A stretch of DNA of 64,000 bases from an uncultured Lachnospira sp. Lineage in GTDB: Bacteria > Bacillota > Clostridia > Lachnospirales > Lachnospiraceae. A program made the translations under genes and the position numbers. Below are positions 16,197 to 26,300 of the stretch, in pieces (the stretch's first letter is position 1; the number at the start of each line of letters is the position of its first letter). The notes below the pieces were generated by a model. The model had not been told where the DNA came from and ran no database searches. It saw only the letters and a program-made list of their open reading frames with translations. The stretch covers positions 1 through 64,000 of the forward strand of contig CAJUKN010000012.1 of the NCBI GenBank assembly GCA_910587485.1, written 5' to 3'.

Positions 16197-17385
16197 GAAC
16201 AGAGAACATAAATATTTTGGCGAGTTTGGCGGACAGTATGTATCCGAATCGCTTATGAATACATTAGAGGAATTAGAAAAAGCGTTTGATGAGGCTATTA
16301 GTGACGTTAATTTTATCAATGAATATAAGTATTATTTAAAAGAATATATAGGAAGAGAGACGCCTTTGTATTATGCAAAGAGACTTAGTGAAAAATATGG
16401 CGCTACGATTTACCTAAAAAGAGAAGATTTAAATCATACAGGAGCGCATAAGATTAACAACGTAATAGGGCAGATTTTATTGGCAAAAAGAATGGGTAAA
16501 ACAAAGATTATTGCCGAGACAGGAGCTGGACAGCATGGTGTTGCAACAGCTACGGGAGCTGCTTTATTTAATATGGAATGTACCATTTACATGGGAAAAG
16601 AAGATATTGAACGACAGAAATTAAATGTATTTCGTATGCAGATGCTTGGCGCAGCTGTTTTACCAGTGACAACAGGAAGTGCAACACTTAAAGATGCCAC
16701 CAATGAGGCAATAAGAACATGGGCAGAGCGGGCAGAGGATACCTTTTATGTGTTGGGTTCAGCAGTTGGTCCATATCCATATCCTAAAATTGTAAAAGAA
16801 TTTCAGCGTATTATCTCAACAGAGACAAAAAGGCAAATATTAGAAAAAGAAGGGAAATTGCCAGATGCTGTAGTTGCCTGTGTGGGTGGCGGTTCTAATT
16901 CAATTGGTATGTTTGCTGATTTTATTGATGAAAAAGAAGTTGATTTGATTGGCGTTGAGGCGGGAGGTCTTGGCATTGAGACTGGAAAACATGCATCGGC
17001 TATGGCATTGGGGCAAGTTGGCGTACTGCATGGAATGAAAACATATCTTTTGCAAGATGATGATGGAAATATACAACTTGCACATTCGATTTCAGCAGGA
17101 CTTGATTATCCGGGTGTTGGACCAGAACACGCTTACCTTCGTGATACAAAAAGAGCAACATATGTTTCTATTACAGATAAGGAGTGTATGGATGCACTGA
17201 TGGAGTTATGCAGGTTGGAAGGCATTATTCCAGCAATCGAGAGCGCTCATGCAATGGCATATGTATTTAAAATGGCACAAAATGAATATAAAGGTAAGAC
17301 TATTGTGATGTGTCTTTCTGGACGCGGTGACAAAGATGTCGATACGGTTGCAAAATATATGAATGGAGAGGAGACAAACAAGTAA
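16189..17385 (+). CDS. trpB: Tryptophan synthase beta chain
   Basis: TrpB (398 residues) condenses indole with serine using PLP. Landmarks are FGEFGGQYVSESLM at the start, the PLP lysine in HTGAHKINN, AETGAGQHGVATA, the GCVGGGSN-type phosphate loop (ACVGGGSNSIGMF), and the LSGRGDKD motif at the C-terminus. The frame is open upstream to 16123 through the leader; GAGGAG at 16179-16184 marks the ATG at 16189, and ATG 16177 is an alternative. Canonical TrpB1 type, expected to form the alpha2-beta2 complex with TrpA encoded next. Confidence 0.96.
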   Translation: MSKNREHKYFGEFGGQYVSESLMNTLEELEKAFDEAISDVNFINEYKYYLKEYIGRETPLYYAKRLSEKYGATIYLKREDLNHTGAHKINNVIGQILLAKRMGKTKIIAETGAGQHGVATATGAALFNMECTIYMGKEDIERQKLNVFRMQMLGAAVLPVTTGSATLKDATNEAIRTWAERAEDTFYVLGSAVGPYPYPKIVKEFQRIISTETKRQILEKEGKLPDAVVACVGGGSNSIGMFADFIDEKEVDLIGVEAGGLGIETGKHASAMALGQVGVLHGMKTYLLQDDDGNIQLAHSISAGLDYPGVGPEHAYLRDTKRATYVSITDKECMDALMELCRLEGIIPAIESAHAMAYVFKMAQNEYKGKTIVMCLSGRGDKDVDTVAKYMNGEETNK

Positions 17386-18173
17386 TGAATAGAATAGAAG
17401 AAAAAATGCGTGTACTGAAAGAAACGGGTAAAAAGGCTTTTATTACCTATACGACAGCGGGACTTCCAGATATGGAGACGACTGAAAAAATTATGTTTGC
17501 ACAAGAGGAAGCAGGAATTGATGTGATGGAGATTGGTGTGCCATTTTCAGACCCTGTGGCAGATGGACCTGTGATTCAAGATGCATCGTATGAGGCTATT
17601 TTAAATGGAGCCACATTAGAAAAAATTTTTGAACTGATGAAAGATGTTCGGTCAAAAGGGTTAAAAACGCCTGTTGTGTTTATGATGTATTATAATACCG
17701 TGTATCATTATGGATTAGAAGAATTTACAAAACAATGTGTAGAATGTGGCGTTGATGGCGTGATTATTCCAGATTTGCCATACGAAGAGCAAAACGAATT
17801 ACAGACCTATTTAGAAAAAACAAATGATAGGACTATATTGCTGCAGCTGATATCGCCTGTTTCAAAGGAGAGGATTCCAGAGCTTGTAAGAGCTGCAAAA
17901 GGATTTGTTTATTGTGTTTCACAGATGGGTGTTACAGGGGGAACAGCCGATTTTCATAAGAATATAACAGAATATCTTACATATGTTAAAGAAGTAAGTC
18001 CTGTGCCTGTTATGATGGGATTTGGAATTAAAACACCAAAGGATATTGAGTCGGTACGCGATATCATTGATGGTGCGATAGTTGGTTCACATTTTATAAA
18101 GTTATTGCGTTCAAGTAACTATTCAATGGATGCTGTTAAAAAATATGTTAAAGAATTTAAAGAAAATATGTAA
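17385..18173 (+). CDS. trpA: Tryptophan synthase alpha chain
   Basis: TrpA (262 residues) cleaves indole-3-glycerol phosphate and channels indole to TrpB. Visible are YTTAGLPD, the catalytic Glu in MEIGVPFSDPVADGPVIQ, Asp in GVIIPDLPYEE, and MGFGIKTPKD near the phosphate site. Its ATG overlaps the last base of the trpB stop (TAATG), which is classic coupling for stoichiometric complex assembly. It is the last gene of the trp operon; about 90 bases later a new promoter begins. Confidence 0.96.
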   Translation: MNRIEEKMRVLKETGKKAFITYTTAGLPDMETTEKIMFAQEEAGIDVMEIGVPFSDPVADGPVIQDASYEAILNGATLEKIFELMKDVRSKGLKTPVVFMMYYNTVYHYGLEEFTKQCVECGVDGVIIPDLPYEEQNELQTYLEKTNDRTILLQLISPVSKERIPELVRAAKGFVYCVSQMGVTGGTADFHKNITEYLTYVKEVSPVPVMMGFGIKTPKDIESVRDIIDGAIVGSHFIKLLRSSNYSMDAVKKYVKEFKENM

Positions 18174-18263
18174 ATATATTAAAAAGTAAACATACCTGCT
18201 TTTAATTTGACTGAAAATAGTTGATTTTTGCAAGATAAAAAGGGGAAATAAAAAAATATAGTG

Positions 18264-18292
18264 TTGACTTTATAAATGTTTTGGGGTATAGT
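18264..18292 (+). promoter_or_regulatory. Promoter for the HPr-like gene
   Basis: TTGACT and TATAGT are 17 bases apart. The leader that follows can fold as an imperfect hairpin (AACTTGCGTT near 18293 with AAACGTAAGTT near 18328) before a weak GGTGAAG ribosome site. Confidence 0.6.
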
Positions 18293-18419
18293 AACTTGCG
18301 TTGAAAGAATTTATAAATCTTTTATAAACGTAAGTTTTATAGATGTAGGGAACATAAGTTGACTTGCAGAGTGTAGCTGGAGTAATTTAATTTTAATTAA
18401 AGGTTAAGGTGAAGTAGGC

Positions 18420-18671
18420 ATGGTACAATCGGTAGTTGTAGCAAACATTGATAAAGCATACAATAATCCTGTAGCAGAGTTGGTGCAAACAGCATGTAAG
18501 TTTGAAAGTCATATTACAGTGCAGACAGATGGAAAATTTATCAATGCAAAAAGCTTAATGGGCATGATGGCATTTGGACTTAGAGAAGGCATGAAAATTG
18601 AAGTATCCGTAGAAGGTAAAGATGAAACAGCAGCAGTAGAAGCAATACATAAGTTTTTATCTTGTACTTAA
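18420..18671 (+). CDS. HPr-fold protein lacking the PTS histidine (Crh-like)
   Basis: The 83-residue protein has the HPr fold. Aligning VQTACKF with VQTASKY of Bacillus HPr places Tyr14 where the phosphocarrier His15 should be, and Asn16 where Arg17 should be. The regulatory serine loop is kept: AKSLMGMMAFG, with Ser45 in the place of Ser46. It therefore cannot carry phosphate from Enzyme I but could be phosphorylated by HPr kinase and act with CcpA, as Bacillus Crh does. That role is inference from the residue pattern. It has its own promoter and is followed by a DUF6465 gene. Confidence 0.82.
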   Translation: MVQSVVVANIDKAYNNPVAELVQTACKFESHITVQTDGKFINAKSLMGMMAFGLREGMKIEVSVEGKDETAAVEAIHKFLSCT

Positions 18672-18714
18672 CGATAAGATACAAAGATTGTTTAAATTCA
18701 GGAGGATTAATTTA

Positions 18715-19095
18715 ATGGAAAACAATGAAGTTGTTGATGGCGCATTGAATGCGAGTGAAGTTGTTGAAGAAAAGAAGGAAACAAAGAAGCCTGCTGCAAA
18801 AAAGACAACAACAAAAAAAACAACAGAAAAGAAAACTACTGGAAAAAAATCAACGAGCAAAAAAGAGTCAACTGCAAAAAATACGAACAAAAAAGAAGCT
18901 GATGTAACAAAAAAGATGTTTATTGAATTTGATGGTAAACAAATTGATGAGGAATTGATTGTTCAAAAAGTTGAAGAAGAGTGCAAAAAGCAAGAAGTGA
19001 CAGTCAAGGAGCTGACATTATATTTTAAGCCAGAGGATAATGCGTGTTATTATGTTGCTAATGGCGACATATCTGGAAAAGTTGAATTATTTTAA
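18715..19095 (+). CDS. DUF6465-type protein with a histone-like lysine-rich tail
   Basis: The protein of 126 residues has two parts. Residues about 18-65 are Lys/Thr/Ala-rich with KKTT and KK repeats, resembling histone H1-like tails and suited to nucleic-acid binding. The C-terminal 60 residues (MFIEFDGKQIDEE ... YYVANGDISGKVELF) resemble DUF6465 of Lachnospiraceae, by recall. GGAGG at 18701-18705 supports the ATG at 18715. No function is established; nucleoid or RNA association is an inference from the tail. Confidence 0.68.
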   Translation: MENNEVVDGALNASEVVEEKKETKKPAAKKTTTKKTTEKKTTGKKSTSKKESTAKNTNKKEADVTKKMFIEFDGKQIDEELIVQKVEEECKKQEVTVKELTLYFKPEDNACYYVANGDISGKVELF

Positions 19096-19101
19096 CCTTA
19101 T

Positions 19102-19150
19102 TAGGGAAGTCTTTTGCTTTTTAAGTGGGAAGTTAGACTTCCCTATTTTG
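19102..19150 (+). terminator. Intrinsic terminator
   Basis: TAGGGAAGTC (19102-19111) pairs with GACTTCCCTA (19136-19145), followed by TTTTGG. It closes the DUF6465 transcript and forms the first part of repeat copy R2. Confidence 0.7.
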
Positions 19151-19240
19151 GCAGTAGTTTAAGGTCCTGTCAAAATGCTACAAAGTGGCAATAAGGTTAT
19201 GAGCAAGTAGTAAAACGGATTGTGAATATCCGCTTGACTT
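19102..19240 (+). repeat. Dispersed intergenic hairpin repeat, copy R2 (diverged)
   Basis: The right part, GGTTATGAGCAAGTAG then CGGATTGTGAATATCCGC and TTGAC (about 19191-19238), matches the tails of copies R1 and R3; the left hairpin has diverged into a terminator. Confidence 0.5.
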
Positions 19241-19245
19241 ATCAT

Positions 19246-19276
19246 GGGGCTATTGTATTGCAAAGCCCTTTTTATT
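19246..19276 (+). terminator. Weak terminator before the antiporter gene
   Basis: GGGCT (19247-19251) and AGCCC (19264-19268) with a following TTTTTATTTT run. Confidence 0.4.
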
Positions 19277-19308
19277 TTGCAAATTAAAAGAAAGGTGTGA
19301 TTCTTAAA

Positions 19309-20652
19309 ATGATTCCGTTGTGGTTATGTATTCCATTTGCTGGACTGTTGTTGTGTATTGCAGTCTTTCCTATTATTAAGGGTGAGTGGTGGGAAAAAAA
19401 TAGACCCTATGTAGTTTTATTTTGGTCGTTGTTATTTATTATTCCATTTGCAGTAAAATATGGAGCGTATACAGCCTCCGAGACTGTGTTGGAGTGTATT
19501 ATAAATGATTATTTAACATTTATAGTATTATTATTTGGGTTATTTTGTGTGGCAGGCAATATTACACTGGAAGGTGACTTGGTAGGTTCGCCGCGTGTGA
19601 ATACAGGTCTATTGCTTATTGGTACACTTTTGTCAAGTTGTATAGGAACAACAGGTGCAAGTATGCTGCTTGTTCGTCCTATTATTAAGATGAATGCATG
19701 GAGAAAACGTAAAAATCATATTATGATATTTTTTATTTTTCTTGTATCTAATATGGGTGGCTGTCTTACACCAATTGGTGACCCGCCTCTTTTGATGGGG
19801 TTTATGAGAAGTGTTCCTTTTACATGGAGTTTAAGCTTGTTTCCTATATTGATTTTTAATATGGCTATTATTTTAACTATATTTTATTTTTTGGACAGAA
19901 AGGCTTACAGAAAGGATATAGCAAAGGGACATAGACCAGATATCAGCAAAGCGGGAACAGAAATTAAATTTGAGGGTGGACATAATATTCTATTTATTAT
20001 TATGATTGTGGCAGCCGTTATTTTAAGCGGTGTGCTTCCAACACTGCCGATATTTCAAAATAGTGAAGGCGGCTTGCTTGGAATACATATTATAGGAGAA
20101 GTGACACTTTCTTTTGTTTCTATTATTGAGATGGGTATTATTTTGTTAGCCGCCTTTTTGTCTTTTAAGACAACAAAATCAGAAATCAGGACAAAGAATC
20201 ATTTTACTTGGGGTGCTATTCAAGAAGTTGCCGTTTTATTTGTGGGTATATTTATTACGATGCAGCCAGCGCTTATGATTTTAAAAGCAAATGGCGCAAG
20301 TCTTGGCATAACGCAGCCTTATCAAATGTTTTGGACCACAGGGGCATTATCAAGCTTTTTAGATAACACACCTACCTATTTAGTATTTCTTACAACAGCT
20401 GGAACGCTTGGCTTTACAAACGGTGTCAGCACATCGGTTGGTATGATTTCAACAAAGGTACTTACTGCTGTTTCGTGTGGAGCAGTGTTTATGGGAGCTG
20501 GAACCTATATTGGCAATGCGCCAAACTTTATGGTAAAATCCATTTCAGATGAAAATGGTATTAGAATGCCCTCCTTTTTTGGCTATATCATATGGTCTGT
20601 AGGCTTTCTTGTTCCAGTATTTTTACTTGATACACTGATATTTTTCTTATAA
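19309..20652 (+). CDS. Sodium:proton antiporter, NhaD/ArsB (ion transporter superfamily) type
   Basis: The integral membrane protein of 447 residues has 11-12 hydrophobic segments. The best landmark is SNMGGCLTPIGDPPLLMGF, the discontinuous-helix motif of NhaD-type antiporters, mirrored later by SSFLDNTPTYLVF and GAGTYIGNAPNFM. It probably exchanges Na+ for H+ at the cytoplasmic membrane; transport of an organic anion cannot be ruled out since citrate transporters share the fold. AAAGGTG at 19291-19297 serves the ATG at 19309; a GTG at 19297 is too close to it. The next gene has its own leader. Confidence 0.8.
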   Translation: MIPLWLCIPFAGLLLCIAVFPIIKGEWWEKNRPYVVLFWSLLFIIPFAVKYGAYTASETVLECIINDYLTFIVLLFGLFCVAGNITLEGDLVGSPRVNTGLLLIGTLLSSCIGTTGASMLLVRPIIKMNAWRKRKNHIMIFFIFLVSNMGGCLTPIGDPPLLMGFMRSVPFTWSLSLFPILIFNMAIILTIFYFLDRKAYRKDIAKGHRPDISKAGTEIKFEGGHNILFIIMIVAAVILSGVLPTLPIFQNSEGGLLGIHIIGEVTLSFVSIIEMGIILLAAFLSFKTTKSEIRTKNHFTWGAIQEVAVLFVGIFITMQPALMILKANGASLGITQPYQMFWTTGALSSFLDNTPTYLVFLTTAGTLGFTNGVSTSVGMISTKVLTAVSCGAVFMGAGTYIGNAPNFMVKSISDENGIRMPSFFGYIIWSVGFLVPVFLLDTLIFFL

Positions 20653-20697
20653 ACCAATATATGCAGAATAGAAAGGCATGGTTTTGATATGATAAAA

Positions 20698-20810
20698 GAT
20701 TGAAAGTTGAAATTTTCAATCGTGGGATTTGTGTCTGTGTGCTGCTTGACACAAACCCATAAGAGCTTTAGTTTTTTGTGTAAAAGAGCAGCGCAGAAAT
20801 GAGGAAAAAT
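20698..20810 (+). promoter_or_regulatory. Recurrent pseudoknot leader, copy 4
   Basis: TTTGTGTC (20728-20735) pairs with GACACAAA (20748-20755). Loop GTGCTGCT (20739-20746) pairs with AGCAGCGC (20787-20794). An extra small hairpin GATTGAAA/TTTTCAATC precedes it, as in copy 6. The end ATGAGGAAAAATATG gives two in-frame AUGs. Confidence 0.7.
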
Positions 20811-21818
20811 ATGAAGGTTCAAAGTGAAGATAACAAAAAGGAAGATAAAGAATATTATGGCAGCTTGACAGAGCTTGCAATGCGAATTTATGCGTTGGAT
20901 ACAAAAGTGTATGAACTTGTAGGTTCCTCACTTGGGCGTACATTTTCAGGAGATGAGAAAAAAAGTATTAATGGACTTGTAGAGATTATGTCAAAGCATC
21001 CACAAGGATATAAGCTTAGAAGCGAGATTGCTCTTATAGGTAATATGGCAAGAACCATTAAAGATAAAGAGAAAAGAAGTATACTGATGAGAGAATACAA
21101 TGAGATTCTCCATGAAATTGAAAAGATACCATCAAGTTTTGGTTCTGTTGATATACTGGACAAAAACTTTGCAGGCATGAATCATTTTAATAATAATGGC
21201 AAGCGTTCAAAAGATGACCATCTAATTATTTGTATCAGCAGAACAGAAGGAAGTGCTGGCACAGATATTGGATTTGCACTGGCGGATGAATTAAGAATTA
21301 ATTATTATGATGCAGAAGTTTTTGGGCAAGTTTTGGAACATATGGATAAAGAAAAAGATGCAAAGTGGCAGAGTAAAAAAGTCGCACTTCACAATGCCAA
21401 AGTCAATGCAAAGGTACGAGCGTTTAGCAGATGTCATGGCTTGTCAAAAAGAGATGCGATGTTTTTTAATGAGAGTGAGTTGCTTTGTCAATTGGCAAAA
21501 GAACAAGATTTTATTATTATAGGTCGGTGTGCGGATATCGTTCTTACTAATAATCATATTCCACATGTCAGTGTTTTTATTACAGCACCATTAGAACAGC
21601 GTATTCGACGAATTATGGAGTTAGAGAAAATGAGTTTTAAGGAGGCAAATAGACGAATGGCAAGAAAAGACCATTCAAGAGAGCGTTTTTATAGATTTTA
21701 TACAGGAAGACAGTGGGGAAGCGCAATCAATTATGATTTATGTATTAATAGCGCACGTTATGGGATTGAAGAATCAGTTGAGTTGATAAAAAGAATTATT
21801 TATAAAGAAAAAGAATAA
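20811..21818 (+). CDS. Cytidylate kinase-like family protein
   Basis: The 335-residue protein has an N-terminal helical part of about 120 residues and a C-terminal P-loop kinase-like domain of the cytidylate kinase-like (AAA_26) family. ISRTEGSAGTDIGFALADEL takes the place of the usual ISREYGSGGxxIG loop, followed by YYDAEV, the Lys/Arg-rich lid NRRMARKDHSRERFYRFYTG, and FIIIGRCADIVL. These proteins are common in Lachnospiraceae and their phosphoryl acceptor is unknown; CMP kinase activity should not be assumed. The N-terminal extension is unusual. The ATG at 20811 is preferred over 20799 because GAGG lies 5 bases upstream. Confidence 0.75.
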   Translation: MKVQSEDNKKEDKEYYGSLTELAMRIYALDTKVYELVGSSLGRTFSGDEKKSINGLVEIMSKHPQGYKLRSEIALIGNMARTIKDKEKRSILMREYNEILHEIEKIPSSFGSVDILDKNFAGMNHFNNNGKRSKDDHLIICISRTEGSAGTDIGFALADELRINYYDAEVFGQVLEHMDKEKDAKWQSKKVALHNAKVNAKVRAFSRCHGLSKRDAMFFNESELLCQLAKEQDFIIIGRCADIVLTNNHIPHVSVFITAPLEQRIRRIMELEKMSFKEANRRMARKDHSRERFYRFYTGRQWGSAINYDLCINSARYGIEESVELIKRIIYKEKE

Positions 21819-22140
21819 GCTTATAATATTTATGAGGATGCCTTAAAAAACGATTTTAAATATCATAAAAAGGGCATCTTCTTTTTATGTCTAAAAAAAT
21901 ATATTTTTATTAAAATAGCAGTATATTTTTGAATTTTAGTGTTGGTGAAAATTTCGTTGAAAAATTTAAAGTTTTGTGATAGTATAAATACAATAAAAAT
22001 TATAGTAGAGATGCAAAAAGAACAATAATTTTGCTTTGAAAAATTTGTAAATTTAGTGTATAATCATTTTAGGAAGACTTAATAAAGCGATATGTATAAG
22101 TACGAGAGGTTTTGTTGTTAGTTAGAAACGAGGATAAGAT
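21819..22140 (+). other. Intergenic region with terminator and promoter
   Basis: This 322-base gap holds an intrinsic terminator (GGATGCC at 21836-21842 with GGGCATC at 21872-21878, then TTCTTTTT) and a TATAAT box at 22059-22064, about 77 bases before the CarD-like gene. TTTGAA lies 18 bases before it as a weak -35. No reading frame of interest is seen. Confidence 0.55.
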
Positions 22141-22635
22141 ATGTTTGAATTACATGATAAAGTATTTTATGGAGTGATAGGGGTGTGTGAAATTGTTGAT
22201 ATTGGCAATCCGCCAATAAAAGGTATTGAGGGGGAATACTATTTTTTGCAGCCTGTATTTGATGATAAAGGAATTATATATTCTCCATTAAAGAGTACAA
22301 AGCAGATGATGCGAAAGATTATAACAAAGCAAGAAGGAAAAAATCTTGTTGAGACAGCGAAGAATTGTATTAAAGATGAAAGGCTTAGCAAAACGATAAG
22401 CACTCCTGAGTATGATGATATTATTAAATCACAGGTTCCGTTTGATATACTTCATTTAATAAGATATTTGTATATTGTTAAAAGTGAGCGTGCAAAGGAT
22501 TTAAGAAAGATGAAGTCGGCAGACAGCCGTATTCTTATAATAGCGCGAAAGTTATTATATGGAGAGTTGTCAATCGTATTAAATCGTGATTATGATGATA
22601 TATGTAATATGATGGATGAGTATTTAGAGCGATAA
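22141..22635 (+). CDS. CarD family transcriptional regulator
   Basis: The 164-residue protein resembles CarD/CdnL/TRCF-interaction-domain regulators, which bind the RNA polymerase beta subunit and stabilise or modulate promoter open complexes. The N-terminal 55 residues form the SH3-like RNAP-interaction domain (KVFYGVIGVCEIVDIG ... GEYYFLQPVFDDKGIIYSPL). The C-terminal helical part (KSERAKDLRKMKSADSRILIIARKLL) is the DNA-contacting domain. The length is normal for the family. GAGGA lies 8 bases before the ATG. Its targets are unknown. Confidence 0.85.
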   Translation: MFELHDKVFYGVIGVCEIVDIGNPPIKGIEGEYYFLQPVFDDKGIIYSPLKSTKQMMRKIITKQEGKNLVETAKNCIKDERLSKTISTPEYDDIIKSQVPFDILHLIRYLYIVKSERAKDLRKMKSADSRILIIARKLLYGELSIVLNRDYDDICNMMDEYLER

Positions 22636-23238
22636 AAAATAGATTGATATTGCAGATAAGCTGTATTGTAAAATATAGCTTGTCTGTATTTTTTATTCCC
22701 ATGAGCAATGAGAAAAATAGCCATATTTACATGGTTATTTGACGAATGCAGCGAGGGTCAAATAATTTGTTGCTTGCAGTGGAGAGTGATTTTATAGGAA
22801 AGTTTAAACTGTTAGTAAGTTCATAACAAATTGTGTTTGTTTTATGAACTTGAGAGAGTTACACAGCAATTCTTTTTTTATTTATAGAAAAATTTTGTTT
22901 TTATACATTGATATAAATATAAAGTAATTTTTATAGGAAGGTTTTGGTATAAAGGGATTTCAAAGTAGAATGATGACCATATTGGAGCAGGTATTTAAAA
23001 GATATACGAGGCTTAAAGGCATACAAGTAAAATGCAGCATGATAAATAACATAAATTATGATAATTAAATCAACATACAATAAATCCTTTATATTTGATA
23101 GTATAAAATAGTATTTAGTATGTAGACAGCACTATAATTTAAAAGAATTGTAAGGCAAGAGCTATATATTATGTACAAAAATATACAAATATTTTTTATG
23201 GAATATATTATTATATATCTATAAAAAATAGTGAACTA
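22636..23238 (+). other. Long noncoding interval before the surface protein
   Basis: It contains a strong terminator for the CarD gene: GCAGATAAGCTGTATT from 22652 pairs with AATATAGCTTGTCTG ending near 22687, then TATTTTTTATT. A second hairpin is AAGTTCATAACAAA (22817-22830) / TTTGTTTTATGAACTT (22836-22851). The remaining 380 bases are extremely A/T-rich, as expected for a promoter region, and show no credible gene. Confidence 0.5.
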
Positions 23239-23329
23239 TTGATGTAAAAGAGGTGATGAAGAAACGATAATCGGAAAACTGAATATTCAAGTCAGCCTAA
23301 ACAGGCTTGACGGGATAGTTTTACATCAA
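23239..23329 (+). promoter_or_regulatory. Candidate structured RNA leader of the CxxC-repeat surface protein
   Basis: TTGATGTAAAA (23239-23249) pairs perfectly over 11 bp with TTTTACATCAA (23319-23329). Within it AGCCT-aaac-AGGCT forms a closed hairpin flanked by GTC/GAC. The base of the long stem ends 10 bases before the AGGAGG-type ribosome site. The layout resembles a riboswitch aptamer, but I cannot match it to c-di-GMP-I/II or another class I know. Confidence 0.5.
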
Positions 23330-23354
23330 ATCGAAATCTAAAAGGAGGAAAAGG

Positions 23355-26300
23355 ATGGAAACATTGAGAAGACGATTTCTAGTCACCGTTAGCCTGTTTA
23401 TGCTAATGGTGGCATTTTTGTTCGTTCCAACAATGACCGGTAGAGCGGAAGAGGCTACACCTACAGAGCCAACAAAGACACCGCCAACGGAATGGACAGA
23501 ACAGCCAACAATCAATGCAACTGCTCTTGATGCAACACAAGCGAGCTGTAATATTAGTTCAAAAGAAGACCTTTATGGTTTAAATACTTGGATTAAAAAT
23601 AACAGCAATACAAATCTTACCATTAATCTTAATGCAGATATTGTGGTTAATGATGGTGTAATCAATGCAAGTACAGATGAGTTTGGCGTGTATTTATGGA
23701 TACCAATTAATGCAGATTGTAACATTACATTCAATGGTAATGGACACACGATAAGTGGTTTGTACTTTAATGATAGTACAAGAAACAATGTAGGATTTTT
23801 TGGTGCATGTGAAGGTTCAGTTAAGGTATCAAAGCTTGGAATTATTAATTCATACTTTAATGGAGGCAGTAATGTCGGTGCATTTGCCGGAACATTAGGC
23901 AAAGGCTCAGTAATCAAAGAGTGTTACAGTCAAAGTACAGTAAGTGCTAGTAATGCTGAGACATTAGGCGGTATTGCAGCAGTTCTTTTAGAGGATGCTA
24001 CAATATCAAGCTGTTATAATATTGGCGATGTGAAATGTGCGCCAACTAGCTATAATTCTAACGTAACAAACAGTTGTTATGTAACAGCAGGCGCTTCAGG
24101 ATTGGCTGCATATGATGGTACAGGAAGTGCAGCGTTAACGGATGCTGAGTTTAAGAGCGGTGCAGCTGCTTACTTGCTTAGCGGTGGCTTAGATGATGTT
24201 GATGGTATTGACGAGACAACAGCTTGGGGACAGAAATTGACTCCAGCTTCAGATGGCAGCGGAGCAACAACAAACAAGAGCTATCCAGTATTTAGCGATG
24301 ACAAAGTGTATTCTGGCAAAGCAAGTTGTACAGCAACAGACGATACATATATTAATGGCGTTGTTGTTAATTTCCATGCAAATGTTGTAAAACATGCAGC
24401 AACAGGAGCAACTTGTCAAGCAGACGGCAACGAAGAGTACTATGAGTGTACAGATTGTAATAAGATAGTTGCAGCAAATGAAGATGGTATATTTGCAGAA
24501 GTAGAAGGAAAAACGGCTGAAGACTATAAGATAGCAGCAACAGGGCATGAAGACGTTCTTACGAATACAGAGCAGTATACAAAATTTCTTTTCAATTCAA
24601 AGACACTTGTCGATGGTGAGTTTACACATACTCATGTGTATCATTTTATTTGTACAAAATGTGGTGAAGTTGTAGCAAATGAAGATGGAGCCGCAGTTAC
24701 AGATGAAGTAAATGCAAACGATTCTGTTGTTACAACACAAACAGGTGGTGCTTGTCTTGGCATCACAACAACACATTATTGTGCAGATTGTGGTTACGAG
24801 CAAGTGATTAAAACAGCAGGTACAGGAACTCATACAGAGGTTGTATATTGTACAGAAGGTTATCACTGGACAATGTGTTCAGAGTGTAAAACAGTTACAA
24901 GTGCAAAGGCAGAACATACAATAAAGGTAACTACAGCAGCTTCTGATGCAACTTGTACAGTAGATGGAGCTACAGAAGGTTCAGAGTGTGAGGTTTGCGG
25001 CAGAGTTATGGCTGTTTCACAGGTTATTCCAGCAACAGGACATAATTACAGCGAATGGACAACGACTAAAGAAGCAAACTGTACAGACGCAGGTTCAAAA
25101 GAACGCACATGTTATACTTGTGGTGAGAAATTCACAGAGGAAATTGCAGCAACAGGACATACAGAATATGATGTTCCTCAAGTAGATGCAACATGTACAG
25201 AAAAAGGTACTACAGCAGGTGTTAAGTGTTCAGTGTGTGGTGATGTTATTTATGGCTGTGCAGAAATTCCTGCATTAGGACATCGCGAAGTAGTGGATGC
25301 AGCAGTTGACCCAACATGTACAGCAACAGGTCTTACAGAAGGAAAGCATTGTGATGTATGTGGTGAAGTTCTAAAAAAGCAGGACATTGTAGCAGCAAAA
25401 GGACATACATCTGTAACACTAGAAGCAGTGCCAGCAACATGTACAACAGATGGTTTGACAGAAGGCTCAAAATGTAGTGTATGTGAAACTATTTTGATTG
25501 CACAGCAAGTTGTTCCAGCAGCACATACACCAGAAACATTGCCAGCTCAAGCTCCAACATGTACACAAGAAGGCTGGAGCATATTAGTTCAATGTTCTGT
25601 ATGTCAGGCAGAGATAAAGAAGGTAGCTATAGCAGCATTGGGACATGATATTGTGGTTGATGAGGCAGTAGCAGCAACATGTACACAGGCAGGACGTGAA
25701 GAAGGAAGTCATTGTTCAAGATGTAGTGATGCTACAGTTGTTGGTGACGAAATAGCAGCACTCGGACATGATATAGTGATAGATGCAAGAGTAGAAGCAA
25801 CATGTACAGAAGTAGGACATGAAGAAGGAAGCCATTGTTCAAGATGTGATGAAGCTACAGTTGTTGGTAACGAAATAGCAGCATTAGGACATGATATGGT
25901 AACAGATGAGGCAGTAGCAGCAACATGTACAACAGATGGACGTGCAGAAGGAAGCCATTGTTCAAGATGTGATGAGACAACAGGTGGTGCAGTTATACCA
26001 GCAACAGGTCATACTTGGGTATATCATGCAGCAGTAGCAGCAACATGTACAACAGAAGGAAGCAAGGATTATCTTCAGTGTTCAGTATGTAACGCATTCC
26101 AAGATGAGAATGACACAGAAGAAAGTGTTAAGATACCAGCTTTAGGTCATGCTTGGGAAGATGTTGCAAGATTAGAACCAACATGTACAACAGATGGACA
26201 TAAAGCATATCAGCATTGTACACGATGCGGCGAAGATTCTATGACAGAAGAAGAGCGCAAGCTTGAAGCACATCATGTAGAAGAAGAAATCCCAGCAGTA

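Noticed and set aside
22961..23068. Small frame MMTILEQVF... in the gap before the surface protein
   Set aside because: It has no convincing ribosome site, no recognisable pattern, and lies in highly A/T-rich noncoding sequence.
23239..23329. Cyclic di-GMP riboswitch before the surface protein
   Set aside because: The conserved GEMM core and the class II core strings are not present; only the general layout fits.
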